Positions 44,261 through 53,531 are shown, numbered from the stretch's first letter. The stretch: 64,000 bases of DNA from Salininema proteolyticum (GCF_042685645.1 NZ_JBHUNX010000001.1:1240001-1304000); one strand, 5' to 3'. The notes: generated by a model not told the origin, from the letters alone. Translations and numbers: made by a program.

Positions 44261-44905
44261 ATGGCAAAGTTTCTCAAGACCTCCGGCCGGGCGGGCCTCC
44301 GCGGCTTCCTCGACGGGGCGGCCCGAGGGCTGCTCCGGATCGGGTTGACCGCCAACGCCATGACGTTCATCGGAACGGCCGTCATCGTGGCGGCCTCGGT
44401 GTGGCTCATTCCCTCCGGCCACCTCGTGGCGGCGACGATCGTCATCACCTGCGCGGCCTTCACCGACCTCTTCGACGGCGCGATGGCGCGCCTCTCGGGC
44501 AAGACCTCCCGCTTCGGCGCGCTCCTCGACTCCACGATGGACCGCGTCGCGGACGGCGCCGTCCTCGCGGGAATCGCGTTCTACCTGTTGCGCAACGATA
44601 TGGCGCTCGCGGGGGCCTTCGCCCTGTGGTGCCTCATCGCCTCCGAGGTCGTCTCCTACGTGAAGGCCCGCTCCGAGAGCCTGGGCACCGAGTGCCCGGT
44701 GGGTATAGTTGAACGTCCCGAGAGGCTGATCGGCGTCGGGCTCGTCACGATCGCGGCGGTCGCGGGTGTCCCGTACGCCTGGGAGGTCGGCCTGGGTCTT
44801 CTGGGCGTGCTGTCCACCGTGACGGTGGCCCAGCGCCTCATCCACTCCCACAAGGCCATGAGCGAGGACGAAGCCGAGGACAGTGCGGATGCGCGACAGA
44901 ATTAA
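44261..44905 (+). CDS. pgsA: phosphatidylinositol phosphate synthase (CDP-alcohol phosphatidyltransferase)
   Basis: A 214-residue integral membrane enzyme that transfers a phosphatidyl group from CDP-diacylglycerol to inositol phosphate. The family motif is DLFDGAMARLSGKTSRFGA followed by LLDSTMD, giving the D-x2-DG-x2-AR-x8-G-x3-D-x3-D metal site. About six membrane helices. The final codons overlap the acyltransferase start. It is the first gene of a pgsA-patA-pimA operon for phosphatidylinositol mannosides. Confidence 0.93.
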   Translation: MAKFLKTSGRAGLRGFLDGAARGLLRIGLTANAMTFIGTAVIVAASVWLIPSGHLVAATIVITCAAFTDLFDGAMARLSGKTSRFGALLDSTMDRVADGAVLAGIAFYLLRNDMALAGAFALWCLIASEVVSYVKARSESLGTECPVGIVERPERLIGVGLVTIAAVAGVPYAWEVGLGLLGVLSTVTVAQRLIHSHKAMSEDEAEDSADARQN

Positions 44906-45752
44906 CGAGATGGCCTACCTGGCCGCGTGGAGGACCGTGCGGCTCATGCCGGAGGGCCTTGCCGACCGGCTCTTCCGATACGGTGCCGACCGGGCCGTCC
45001 GCAAGGGCGGCAAGAGCGTCGACCGCCTGCGCTCCAACCTGTCGCGAGTCGTCGGCTCGCCCGCGAGCGACGAGCTGGTCCGCGACGCCATGCGGTCCTA
45101 CGCGCGCTATTGGAAAGAGGCGTTCCGCCTTCCGTCGATGAGCGGCGAGCAGCAGGACGCCGCCTTCCAGATGAACGGGTTCGACCCCGTCGCCGAGGAC
45201 TCCCTGCGCGGCCGGGGGTCGATCATCGCGCTGCCCCACATGGGCAACTGGGACCTCGCGGGGGCCTGGGCGGCCCGCAACGGCTATGGAGTCACGGCCG
45301 CGGCGGAGCGGTTGAAGCCCGAGGGCGTCTTCCAGCGTTTCCTCGAGTACCGCGAACAGCTGGGCATGACGGTCGTCCCCACCAACGGCACCTCCCGGCC
45401 GCCCCTGCAGATCCTGGGGGACAGGCTCCTGGAGGGCGACGTCATCGCCCTGGTCGCCGACCGCGACCTCTCGGAGAGGGGTATCAAGGTCGACTTCTTC
45501 GACGGCACCGCGTCGTTCCCGGTCGGTCCCGCCTACCTCGCCGTGCGCCACGACCGCCCCCTCTACACCGCGGAGATCCACTACGAGGGCCCGCGCGCCG
45601 TCTGCCACATCAGCGGGCCGGTGGACACCGGCACCGGCCCCTTCCGCGACCGGCTCGACCACACCACGCAGGAGCTGGCCCGCGCCTTCGAGAAGTCCAT
45701 CGCCGCCTACCCGGCCGACTGGCACATGCTGCAGAGATTCTGGGTGGACTGA
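44883..45752 (+). CDS. patA: phosphatidylinositol mannoside acyltransferase
   Basis: A 289-residue lipid acyltransferase of the LpxL/HtrB fold that acylates the mannose of PIM. The HxxxxD catalytic motif is PHMGNWDLAG near residue 119, and ADRDLSERGIKVDFF is the conserved acyl-acceptor region. The GTG start 44883 overlaps pgsA by 23 bases (an in-frame ATG at 44889 is equally possible). The stop overlaps the pimA start (TGATG), indicating translational coupling. Confidence 0.92.
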   Translation: MRMRDRINEMAYLAAWRTVRLMPEGLADRLFRYGADRAVRKGGKSVDRLRSNLSRVVGSPASDELVRDAMRSYARYWKEAFRLPSMSGEQQDAAFQMNGFDPVAEDSLRGRGSIIALPHMGNWDLAGAWAARNGYGVTAAAERLKPEGVFQRFLEYREQLGMTVVPTNGTSRPPLQILGDRLLEGDVIALVADRDLSERGIKVDFFDGTASFPVGPAYLAVRHDRPLYTAEIHYEGPRAVCHISGPVDTGTGPFRDRLDHTTQELARAFEKSIAAYPADWHMLQRFWVD

Positions 45753-46870
45753 TGGGCCGACCCCTCCGCGTCGGGATCGTCAGCCCGTACTCCTTCGACG
45801 TCGCCGGCGGCGTCCAGTTCCACATCAGGGACCTCGCCGAGACGCTCATGGCCTCCGGCCACACCGTCTCCGTCCTGGCTCCCGGGGCCGACGACGACTC
45901 CCTGCCGCCCTATGTGGTCGGCGCCGGACGGTCGGTCGCGGTGCCCTACAACGGGTCCATCGCGCGCCTGGCGTTCGGTCCGCGCTCGGCGGCGAAGGTG
46001 CGCCGGTGGCTGGCCAAGGGGCGCTTCGACGTGGTCCACGTACACGAGCCGCTCAGCCCCTCGCTGTCGTGCCTGGCCGTCCTGGCGGCCAAGGAGACCC
46101 CGGTCGTGGCGACCTTCCACACCTCGATCACCCGCTCGCGCATGCTGCAGGCGGGGAAGTACCTGGCGCAGCTGGTGCTGGAGCGCATCAGCGCCCGCAT
46201 AGCCGTCAGCCCGCTGGCCCGCAGGGTCCAGGTGGAGCACCTGGGCGGGGGCGCGGTGGAGATCCCCAACGGGGTCGACGTGCCCTATTTCCGCGGCGCG
46301 CGGCCGATGGCGGAGTACGGGGGCGTCCCGACGGTGGGCTTCGTCGGCCGCTTCGACGAGCCGCGCAAGGGCTTTCCGCTGTTGGCGGAGGCCTTCAACC
46401 GGGTCGCCCCGGACCATCCGCGAGCGCGGCTGCTGGTGGTGGGCCGCGGGGACGGTGCCGCCGCGGAGAGGATGTTCGCGGGTCCGGCCGCGGAGCGCGT
46501 GGACCTGCTGGGAGCGGTCGACAACGACGCCAAGGCCGCCATGCTCTCCACACTGGACGTCTACGTGGCCCCCAACACGGGCGGGGAGTCCTTCGGAATG
46601 ATCCTCACCGAGGCCATGAGCGCTGGCGCGGCCGTGCTGGCCAGCGACATCCCGGCCTTCGCGTCCGTTCTGGACGGAGGTGGCGCCGGGCGGCTCTTCG
46701 CCTCCGAGGACGTCGGGGACCTGGCTCGGAACCTCGACGAGCTCCTGGGCGACGAGGGCGTCCGCAAGGGCTACACCGACCGTGCCGACGAGTGGGTCGA
46801 GCGCTACGACTGGGCCACGGTGGCCGCGCGCGTCGCGGAGGTCTACCGCGCCGCGATCGACGCCGGATAG
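45752..46870 (+). CDS. pimA: phosphatidylinositol alpha-mannosyltransferase
   Basis: A 372-residue GT4 glycosyltransferase (GT-B fold) that adds the first mannose from GDP-mannose to phosphatidylinositol at the inner membrane leaflet. It starts MGRPLRVGIVSPYSFDVAGG (acceptor loop GGVQFHIRDL). The donor site has GFVGRFDEPRKGFPLL and GGESFGMILTEAMSAG (E-x7-E). The last gene of the pgsA-patA-pimA operon. Confidence 0.94.
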   Translation: MGRPLRVGIVSPYSFDVAGGVQFHIRDLAETLMASGHTVSVLAPGADDDSLPPYVVGAGRSVAVPYNGSIARLAFGPRSAAKVRRWLAKGRFDVVHVHEPLSPSLSCLAVLAAKETPVVATFHTSITRSRMLQAGKYLAQLVLERISARIAVSPLARRVQVEHLGGGAVEIPNGVDVPYFRGARPMAEYGGVPTVGFVGRFDEPRKGFPLLAEAFNRVAPDHPRARLLVVGRGDGAAAERMFAGPAAERVDLLGAVDNDAKAAMLSTLDVYVAPNTGGESFGMILTEAMSAGAAVLASDIPAFASVLDGGGAGRLFASEDVGDLARNLDELLGDEGVRKGYTDRADEWVERYDWATVAARVAEVYRAAIDAG

Positions 46871-46991
46871 CTCAAATCCACTGCCGCACAATATAAAACA
46901 CCACTCCATGGTCTACCGGGGATCGTGACGGGGATCGAAGGCGGCCCGCCGCTCGGACGGGGGAGCGACCGAACCGTCTACCCTGTAAGGG

Positions 46992-47471
46992 ATGTGGTGG
47001 CTCATTATCGTGGTCGCTCTGGCGGCCACCGCGGGGACGTACCTGACCTGGACGGCCGGTCGGGTCGAGAGGCTGCACAAGCGTGCCCGCAACGCGGAGT
47101 CGGCGCTCTTGAGCGCCCTTGACTCGCGCGCGGAACTCATCCTCGAGTACATAGGCCAGCCCGCCTATGAGAAGGCCTGCGCCATCGCGCTGTCGGTCGT
47201 GGCCGTGCCGGTGGGAACCTCCTCCCAGCGGGAGATGAGGGAGTACGCCGAGAACGACCTCACCCACGCCCTGCGGGAGGTCGACGAGCGGGCCCCCGGC
47301 TTCGACCAGGTCGCCGAGGTCAACCGGCGCGTCTCCCTGGCCCGCCAGATCCACACCGACGTCGTGCGCGACGCCGTGGCCTCCCGCGACCTCCCCTCCG
47401 CCCGGCTGCTGGGCCTGCTGCGCCGCCTGGAGCGCCCGAAGTACTGGGACATCGAGGACCCAGCGGCCTGA
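46992..47471 (+). CDS. conserved membrane-anchored hypothetical protein
   Basis: A 159-residue protein. The N-terminal helix MWWLIIVVALAATAGTYLTW anchors it, and the rest is a predicted helical, mostly coiled domain (VERLHKRARNAESALLSALD) of LemA-like character. Orthologous small proteins occupy this spot between pimA and pdxS in other Actinobacteria; function is unknown. The ATG is preceded by TACCCT seven bases before, again suggesting a leaderless mRNA. Confidence 0.8.
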   Translation: MWWLIIVVALAATAGTYLTWTAGRVERLHKRARNAESALLSALDSRAELILEYIGQPAYEKACAIALSVVAVPVGTSSQREMREYAENDLTHALREVDERAPGFDQVAEVNRRVSLARQIHTDVVRDAVASRDLPSARLLGLLRRLERPKYWDIEDPAA

Positions 47472-47639
47472 ATCGGGCGCGGTCCCGTCCCAGGGGCCGA
47501 AAAAGCGGGTCGGGAGGGGTGGGCCTCCCTATTGGGCCGGTCACGTCGCGGCCTCCGTCATAGCGGGCCGGGGCCCGCTCCCCGCGTAGAATGAGAGTGA
47601 ACCTACCGTTGATACTCTGCGTCGGATGGAGCCACGAGC

Positions 47640-48548
47640 GTGTCTGAGAACAAAGCGAACAACGACAACCAGATCGGAACCGCCCGCGTCAAGCGCGGCA
47701 TGGCCGACATGCTGAAGGGCGGCGTCATCATGGACGTCGTCACCCCTGAGCAGGCCAAGATCGCCGAAGACGCCGGAGCGGTGGCCGTCATGGCTCTGGA
47801 GCGCGTTCCCGCCGACATCCGCGTCGAGGGCGGCGTCTCCCGCATGAGCGACCCCGACATGATCGAGGGCATCATCGACGCCGTCTCCATCCCGGTCATG
47901 GCCAAGGTCCGCATCGGCCACTTCGTCGAGGCCCAGGTCCTGGAGTCCCTCGGCGTCGACTACATCGACGAGTCCGAGGTCCTGACCCCCGCCGACGAGG
48001 CCAACCACGTCGACAAGTGGAAGTACACCGTGCCGTTCGTCTGCGGCGCGACCAACCTGGGCGAGGCCCTGCGCCGCATCGCCGAGGGCTCGGCCATGAT
48101 CCGCTCCAAGGGCGAGGCCGGCACCGGCAACGTCGTCGAGGCCACCCGCCACATGCGCCAGATCCGCCAGGACATCGGCCGCCTGACCATCCTCGACGAC
48201 CACGAGCTGTACGCCGCCGCCAAGGAGCTGCGCGCCCCGTACGAGCTGGTCAAGGAGGTCGCCGTGACGGGTAAGCTCCCGGTGGTGCTGTTCACCGCCG
48301 GCGGCATCGCCACCCCGGCCGACGCGGCCATGATGATGCAGCTGGGCGCCGAGGGCGTCTTCGTCGGCTCCGGCATCTTCAAGTCCGGCGACCCGGCCAA
48401 GCGCGCCGCCGCCATCGTGAAGGCCACCAGCTTCTACGACGACCCGAAGGTCGTCGCCGAGGTCTCGCGCGGCCTGGGCGAGGCCATGGTCGGCCTGAAC
48501 GTCGACACGATGCCCGAAGAGGACAAGCTGGCCAAGCGCGGCTGGTAG
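47640..48548 (+). CDS. pdxS: pyridoxal 5'-phosphate synthase subunit PdxS
   Basis: A 302-residue TIM-barrel synthase that combines ribose 5-phosphate, glyceraldehyde 3-phosphate and ammonia into PLP. Family motifs include VKRGMADMLKGGVIMDVV, ERVPADIRVEGGVSRMSDP and FTAGGIATPADAAMMM. The GTG start 47640 has GGAG upstream. It needs ammonia from PdxT, whose gene is about 500 bases downstream. A hairpin terminator follows. Confidence 0.96.
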   Translation: MSENKANNDNQIGTARVKRGMADMLKGGVIMDVVTPEQAKIAEDAGAVAVMALERVPADIRVEGGVSRMSDPDMIEGIIDAVSIPVMAKVRIGHFVEAQVLESLGVDYIDESEVLTPADEANHVDKWKYTVPFVCGATNLGEALRRIAEGSAMIRSKGEAGTGNVVEATRHMRQIRQDIGRLTILDDHELYAAAKELRAPYELVKEVAVTGKLPVVLFTAGGIATPADAAMMMQLGAEGVFVGSGIFKSGDPAKRAAAIVKATSFYDDPKVVAEVSRGLGEAMVGLNVDTMPEEDKLAKRGW

Positions 48549-48576
48549 TCCCGGCCCGCACGGCCCGAGAACGAGG

Positions 48577-48605
48577 CGGCGCGTCCCCGAGGGGCGCGCC
48601 GTTTT
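48577..48605 (+). terminator. intrinsic terminator of pdxS
   Basis: CGGCGCG and CGCGCCG arms with a CCCC/GGGG extension (one bulge) are followed by TTTT, 28 bases past the pdxS stop. Confidence 0.8.
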
Positions 48606-48651
48606 GCCGTGAACAGGCCTCGGAATCCGGTCCCGGGCCTAATCTGAGGGT

Positions 48652-48957
48652 ATGAACTTCGAGGAACTCGACGCGCTGTCCACGCCGGAACTCCAGTCCA
48701 AGGCCTTCGCCGTCGCCCGGGAGAAGGGCGACTGGCGCTTCTTCGTCGACCTCATGCGCCATACGGGGGCGGCGAAGGACACGGAGGACCTCACCAGCGA
48801 CCTGGCGGAGGTGGGCAACGCCGTCGAGGAGCTGGTCGGCATGTGGCGCCAGGCCAGCGCCGGCACCTGGGGCGACATAGAACCGCTGGCGAGGGCCGAG
48901 TTCATCGACTACCTGATGAAGAACGCGGAGGAGGAGCCTCCCCGCCTGGTGGATTGA
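48652..48957 (+). CDS. small acidic hypothetical protein
   Basis: A 101-residue soluble, acidic, helical protein: MNFEELDALSTPELQSKAF, then EKGDWRFFVDLMRHTGAA and ending EEEPPRLVD. I do not recognise a domain. It sits between pdxS and pdxT on the same strand with its own upstream gap after a terminator, so it is likely transcribed with pdxT. No function can be assigned. Confidence 0.7.
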   Translation: MNFEELDALSTPELQSKAFAVAREKGDWRFFVDLMRHTGAAKDTEDLTSDLAEVGNAVEELVGMWRQASAGTWGDIEPLARAEFIDYLMKNAEEEPPRLVD

Positions 48958-49057
48958 ACGTGAGGGATCTCGCTCCCCGGCCGCGGTTATGGGCTCTAGG
49001 CCCAGGTGGGAACTATCCTTGAGGGGTTAGCGCACATTCCGCGACCCGGAGGTGGAA

Positions 49058-49726
49058 GTGAAACCGACCGTGGGTGTCCTGGCCCTCCAGGGCGACGTCG
49101 TCGACCACAGGCGCATGCTCGAGGGCGCCGGCGCCGAGACCCGGTCGGTCCGCCGCCTCTCCGAGATCGAGAGCCTGGACGGGCTCGTGATCCCCGGCGG
49201 CGAGTCGACCGCCATGAGCCACCTGCTCTCCGTCTTCGAACTCTTCGAGCCCCTCGCCGAGCTCATCAAGAAGGGCCTGCCGGTCTACGGCTCCTGCGCC
49301 GGGATGATCATGCTGGCCTCGCAGGTGCTCGACGGGCGCCCCGACCAGCGCTCCTTCGGCGCGATCCCCATGACCGTCCGGCGCAACGCCTTCGGACGCC
49401 AGGTGGACTCCTTCGAGTCCGACATCGACTTCCAGGGTTTGGAGGAGGGGCCGTACCCGGGCATCTTCATCCGCGCCCCGTGGGTCGAGCAGGTCGGCGA
49501 GGGCACCGAGGTGCTGGGCGTCGTGCGGGCCTCCCGGAACGGGAGCGCACGGCCTGTACGCAGTGGCGACTCCGTGGATGCTAGCGTTGACGACACTGCT
49601 CCGCGCCCCGACGAGGACCGTATCGTCGCGGTGCGCTCGGGCTCCTGCCTCGCCACGTCGTTCCACCCGGAGATGACCGGCGACCTGCGAGTCCACCGTT
49701 ATTTCCTGAACCTGGTGCGCGAGTGA
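49058..49726 (+). CDS. pdxT: pyridoxal 5'-phosphate synthase glutaminase subunit PdxT
   Basis: A 222-residue class I glutaminase that hydrolyses glutamine and channels ammonia to PdxS. Motifs are VGVLALQGDVVDHRRML, PGGESTAM, the nucleophile loop GSCAGM and the His-Glu pair SFHPEMTGD. I prefer the GTG at 49058 because CGGAGG lies five bases upstream; a GTG at 49052 is in frame. Compared with the family, an insertion of about 25 residues (SVDASVDDTAPRPDED region, 49550-49615) sits before the last strand. It uses more A/T-ending codons than its surroundings. Confidence 0.93.
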   Translation: MKPTVGVLALQGDVVDHRRMLEGAGAETRSVRRLSEIESLDGLVIPGGESTAMSHLLSVFELFEPLAELIKKGLPVYGSCAGMIMLASQVLDGRPDQRSFGAIPMTVRRNAFGRQVDSFESDIDFQGLEEGPYPGIFIRAPWVEQVGEGTEVLGVVRASRNGSARPVRSGDSVDASVDDTAPRPDEDRIVAVRSGSCLATSFHPEMTGDLRVHRYFLNLVRE

Positions 49727-49760
49727 GCGCCCGTATTTCCGACTGAGGGGAACTGCCTGG

Positions 49761-50519
49761 ATGAGTGGCCACTCCAAGTGGGCGACGACCAAACACAAGA
49801 AAGCCGCCATCGACGCCAAGCGCGGCAAGTTGTTCGCCAAGCTGATCAAGAACATCGAAGTCGCGGCGCGCACGGGCGGACCCGACCCCGAGGGCAACCC
49901 CACGCTCTACGACGCCGTCCAGAAGGCGAAGAAGAACTCGGTCCCCAATGAGAACATCGACCGCGCGGTCAAGCGCGGCGGCGGCCTCGACGGCGGCGGC
50001 GTCGACTACGAGACGATCATGTACGAGGGTTACGGCCCCGGCGGCGTCGCCCTGCTGATCGAGTGCCTCACCGACAACCGCAACCGCGCCGCCAGCGAGG
50101 TCCGCGTGGCCCTGACGCGCAACGGCGGCAACCCCGGCGACGCGGGCAGCGTCTCCTACCTGTTCAGCCGCAGGGGCGTCATCCTCGTGCCCAACGCCGA
50201 CGGCCTGGGCGAGGACGACGTCCTCTCGGCCGTGCTCGACGCGGGGGCCGAGGAGGTCAACGACCTGGGCGAGGGCGGCTTCGAGGTGCTGTGCGAGCCG
50301 ACCGACCTGGTCGCGGTCCGCACCGCCCTGCAGGAGGCCGGGATCGACTACGACTCCGCCGAGGCCGGCTTCCAGGCCTCGACAATGGTCCCGGTCGACG
50401 AGGACGGCGCCAAGAAGGTCTTCAAGATCGTCGACGCCCTCGAGGACTCCGACGAGGTGCAGAACGTCTACACCAACGCCGACGTCCCCGACGAGGTGCT
50501 GGCGAAGCTCGACGCCTAG
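49761..50519 (+). CDS. yebC: YebC/PmpR-family DNA-binding regulatory protein
   Basis: A 252-residue protein starting MSGHSKWATTKHKKAAIDAK, the invariant YebC start. Later motifs are KLIKNIEVAARTGG, NRAASEVRVALTRNGG and ALEDSDEVQNVYTN. YebC proteins act as transcription regulators and, by more recent work, as ribosome-associated factors relieving polyproline-type stalling. In Actinobacteria yebC commonly precedes ruvC; here the two are separated by about 10.5 kb of accessory genes, suggesting insertion. Confidence 0.95.
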   Translation: MSGHSKWATTKHKKAAIDAKRGKLFAKLIKNIEVAARTGGPDPEGNPTLYDAVQKAKKNSVPNENIDRAVKRGGGLDGGGVDYETIMYEGYGPGGVALLIECLTDNRNRAASEVRVALTRNGGNPGDAGSVSYLFSRRGVILVPNADGLGEDDVLSAVLDAGAEEVNDLGEGGFEVLCEPTDLVAVRTALQEAGIDYDSAEAGFQASTMVPVDEDGAKKVFKIVDALEDSDEVQNVYTNADVPDEVLAKLDA

Positions 50520-50535
50520 GGGCGAGAGACATCGA

Positions 50536-50563
50536 AGGGCCGGGGTACTGCCCCGGCCCTTTT
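50536..50563 (+). terminator. intrinsic terminator of yebC
   Basis: AGGGCCGGGG/CCCCGGCCCT with a five-base loop is followed by TTTC, 17 bases past the yebC stop. Confidence 0.9.
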
Positions 50564-50606
50564 CGCGTGCCCGGGGCTATCGAGTATTCGTTTTAATTCC
50601 GTACAG

Positions 50607-50670
50607 TTGACGTAAATTTCGCATACCCGGCTATTCACGGCTGTGACCCAGTTGGTATTACTAACTAGTA
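50607..50670 (+). promoter_or_regulatory. promoter and palindrome upstream of the Ugp-like operon
   Basis: TTGACG (50607-50612) and GCTATT (50630-50635) at 17-base spacing make a plausible sigma-70 promoter in an AT-richer region. Downstream, TACTA-AC-TAGTA at 50659-50670 is a possible operator within the leader. The binding protein is unknown; no LacI- or GntR-type gene is nearby. Confidence 0.4.
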
Positions 50671-50762
50671 GATTGCACGTAACCCGATGTTCGCCGACCC
50701 GTCTCCCTGGTCGACGAGGATCGCTCCAGTGCAAGAACCCGGATTAGCAAAGAGGTAGACCA

Positions 50763-52133
50763 ATGAAGGCCAACCGCGCAGCCCTAGCCGCGACCGCGGC
50801 GATAACCTTGGCGGCCACGGCCGCCTGCTCCGACAGCGGCGAACCCTCCGCCGACGGAGAGATCGACGTCTGGATCGCGTTCACCGACTACCGCCTGGAC
50901 TGGGCCAAGGACGTGGCCAAGTCCTTCAGCGACGCCCACGACGGCTACACCGTCAAGGTCCAGGGGTACGACGACTACGAGCCGCTCTTCGACTCCGTCT
51001 CCAACGCCTCCGCCCAGGGCAACACCCCCGAGATCGTCCACTACTTCGAGGCGGCCACCCAGGACGCCCGCGACGCGGTCGACCAGGACGGCGAGAAGCT
51101 GTTCAAGTCGCTCGAAGAGGCCATCGACGGCCGCGAGGAGATCCTCGACGAGCCGGTCGTCCTCGACGACGTCGTCGGCGCCGTCCAGAACTACTACACC
51201 ACCGGCGGCGAGTTCTCCTCGATGCCGTGGAACACCTCCACCACGCTCTTCTACGGCAACGAGAGCCGGATGGAGGCCGCCGGGGTCGATGCCATGCCCG
51301 AGACCTGGGCCGAGATCGAGGCCGCCTGCGAGAAGATCATGGCCTCCGACGACGCGCCCAAGCACTGCATCACCCAGCCCAACCACGGCTGGTTCTTCGA
51401 GCAGTCCCTCGCCCAGCAGGGAGAGCTGCTGGCCGACAACGACAACGGCCGCTCCGGGCGCGCCGGCGAGGTCGACCTCACCAGCGACGGCGCCGTCGAC
51501 TACCTGACCTGGCTGCAGGACATGGTGGACAAGGGCTACCTGTACTACTCCGGCGTCCAGAACGACTGGGACGGCCCCGTCAACGCCTTCGGCGCCCAGG
51601 AGGCGGCCTTCCTGCTGACCTCCTCCGGCGACGCCACCGCCGTCGTGGACACCGGCGCCGAGGCCGGCTACGGCGTCGACGTCGCCCGCATGCCCTACAA
51701 CGACGCCAAGGAGTACGGCGGCAACCTCATCGGCGGCGGCACCCTGTGGCTGGCCAACGGCCTCTCGGAGAAGAACGAGGACGGCGCCCTGGCGTTCATG
51801 CAGTACCTCAACAACGCCGAGAACGCCGCCTCCTGGCACCGGACCACCGGCTACATCCCGATCACCGGTGAGTCCGAGCAGCTGCTCGAGGACGAGGGCT
51901 GGTTCGACGAGAACCCGTACCACCGCACCGCCAACGACCAGCTGGCCCTGGCAGACGGCTCGCCCGCCTCGGCCGGCGCCCTCATGGGCTCCTTCGTCTC
52001 CATCCGCGAAGAGGTCACCCAGGCCGTCGAGGCCGTCCTGACCACCGACGTCGACCCGGCCGAGCGGCTCCAGGAGGCGCAGGAGAAGTCCCAGAAGCTC
52101 CTCGACGACTACAACACGCTCTACACCGAGTAG
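50763..52133 (+). CDS. ugpB: Ugp-like ABC transporter substrate-binding lipoprotein
   Basis: A 456-residue solute-binding protein of family 1. The lipobox is ATAAC (Cys near 22). The mature part starts with EIDVWIAFTDYR and contains PEIVHYFEAATQDA, MPWNTSTTLFYG, LIGGGTLWLANG and WHRTTGYIPITGES, the pattern of UgpB-type sn-glycerol-3-phosphate or sugar binders. It is the first gene of a three-gene importer. No ATPase gene is present; these systems usually share a multifunctional MsiK-like ATPase encoded elsewhere. The ligand is not established. Confidence 0.88.
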   Translation: MKANRAALAATAAITLAATAACSDSGEPSADGEIDVWIAFTDYRLDWAKDVAKSFSDAHDGYTVKVQGYDDYEPLFDSVSNASAQGNTPEIVHYFEAATQDARDAVDQDGEKLFKSLEEAIDGREEILDEPVVLDDVVGAVQNYYTTGGEFSSMPWNTSTTLFYGNESRMEAAGVDAMPETWAEIEAACEKIMASDDAPKHCITQPNHGWFFEQSLAQQGELLADNDNGRSGRAGEVDLTSDGAVDYLTWLQDMVDKGYLYYSGVQNDWDGPVNAFGAQEAAFLLTSSGDATAVVDTGAEAGYGVDVARMPYNDAKEYGGNLIGGGTLWLANGLSEKNEDGALAFMQYLNNAENAASWHRTTGYIPITGESEQLLEDEGWFDENPYHRTANDQLALADGSPASAGALMGSFVSIREEVTQAVEAVLTTDVDPAERLQEAQEKSQKLLDDYNTLYTE

Positions 52134-52151
52134 TAGAGGGAAACGAACACA

Positions 52152-53531
52152 GTGCCTATCTACCCGATCATGTTGCCGCTCTTCGCGGCGACGGCGATCG
52201 CGGGGGGCGCGGCGGGATGGCTGGCGTGGAGACGCGCCGGCCTTCCGCGCGCCTGGGCGGGAGCCGGCGTCGGCGCCGCGGCCGGGGCCCTCGGCCCCCT
52301 CCTGACCATGATCCCCCTGCAATCCTGCACCTTCGAGCCCGACCGCACCGGACTGGACAACTCCGTCGGCGTCGTCGCGTTCCTGGCCCCGGCGGCGGTG
52401 CTCACCGCCCTGGCCGTCTGGTTCGGCCGCGCCCTCACCTCGCCCGGCGGGGCCGCCAACCTGGACAGCGGCGAACACGGGCCGACCTTCCGCCACTCGC
52501 GGAGCGCCTGGCTCTTCCTCGCCCCGACCCTGGCCGTCCTCGTCCTGTTCCTCTACTGGCCCCTGCTGGAGACGCTGCGGCTCTCCACCCAGCTGACCAA
52601 GCGGGGCACGGCCGTCGAACGGTTCGTCTGCGTCGACAACTACACCGCCCTGCTCGACCCGAGCTTCGAGTGGTGGGCCGTCGCCCTGGCCTCCCTGGCC
52701 GTGGCCGCCGTCCTCGCCACCGTCGTCGTCGAGAAGCGCCAGAGCGACCCCTTCCTCAGCCCGCTGCCGAAGCTCAAGACCTTCAGCGGACTGGCGGTCG
52801 TCGCGGCCGTCGTCGCCGTGGCCGCCAGCGTCTTCGGCCCCGACTACCGCGGCGTCTTCCTCACGACGCTCGTCCTGGCCGGGGGAACGGTCGTCCTGGC
52901 CCTCGCCATAGGACTGGGCATAGCCCTGCTGGTGTCCCGGCCGATCAGGGGAAGGAGCGTCTACCGGGTGCTCCTGATCTGGCCCTTCGCCATCAGCCCT
53001 CCGATCGCGGGCATCCTCTTCTTCGTCATGTTCGACCCCGCCACCGGCATCGTCGGACACGCCTGGGAGAGCCTGACGCCGTGGGACATGCCCAACTACC
53101 GGACCGAGCCGGCCCTGGCGCGGACGCTCGTCATCATGGCCAGCGTGTGGAAGACGCTGGGATTCATCATCGTCTTCTACGTGGCCGGACTGCAGAACGT
53201 CTCGCGGGACATGATCGAGGCCGCCCGCATCGACGGCGCCTCCGCCTGGCAGCGCCTGCGGCACTTCATCATCCCCTCCCTCTCGCCGATCACGTTCTTC
53301 CTCATCGTGACCACCGTGACCTACGCCTTCTTCGAGATCTTCGGAACCATCGACTATCTCACCAAGGGCGGTCCCAACGGGGCGACCACCGACGCGATGA
53401 CCTCGGTCTACCTGTCCCAGGAGTGGATCGGCGCCGGCGCCGCCCGCTCCCTGGTCCTGTTCGCCATGGTCCTCGCCGTCACCGCCTGGCAGTTCCGCTC
53501 CACCGGTCGAAAGGTGCACTATGGCCACTAG
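52152..53531 (+). CDS. ugpA: Ugp/MalF-like ABC permease with extra N-terminal helices
   Basis: A 459-residue inner-membrane permease, about 150 residues longer than typical UgpA. The core permease starts near residue 115 (SAWLFLAPTLAVLVLFLYWP) and has the EAA coupling motif EAARIDGASAWQRLRHFIIP. Additional N-terminal helices (residues 1-95) and an inserted pair of helices (about 175-235, VALASLAVAAVLATVVV and FSGLAVVAAVVAVAAS) are unusual. The GTG start is 18 bases after ugpB. The stop overlaps the next permease gene by 11 bases. Confidence 0.88.
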   Translation: MPIYPIMLPLFAATAIAGGAAGWLAWRRAGLPRAWAGAGVGAAAGALGPLLTMIPLQSCTFEPDRTGLDNSVGVVAFLAPAAVLTALAVWFGRALTSPGGAANLDSGEHGPTFRHSRSAWLFLAPTLAVLVLFLYWPLLETLRLSTQLTKRGTAVERFVCVDNYTALLDPSFEWWAVALASLAVAAVLATVVVEKRQSDPFLSPLPKLKTFSGLAVVAAVVAVAASVFGPDYRGVFLTTLVLAGGTVVLALAIGLGIALLVSRPIRGRSVYRVLLIWPFAISPPIAGILFFVMFDPATGIVGHAWESLTPWDMPNYRTEPALARTLVIMASVWKTLGFIIVFYVAGLQNVSRDMIEAARIDGASAWQRLRHFIIPSLSPITFFLIVTTVTYAFFEIFGTIDYLTKGGPNGATTDAMTSVYLSQEWIGAGAARSLVLFAMVLAVTAWQFRSTGRKVHYGH

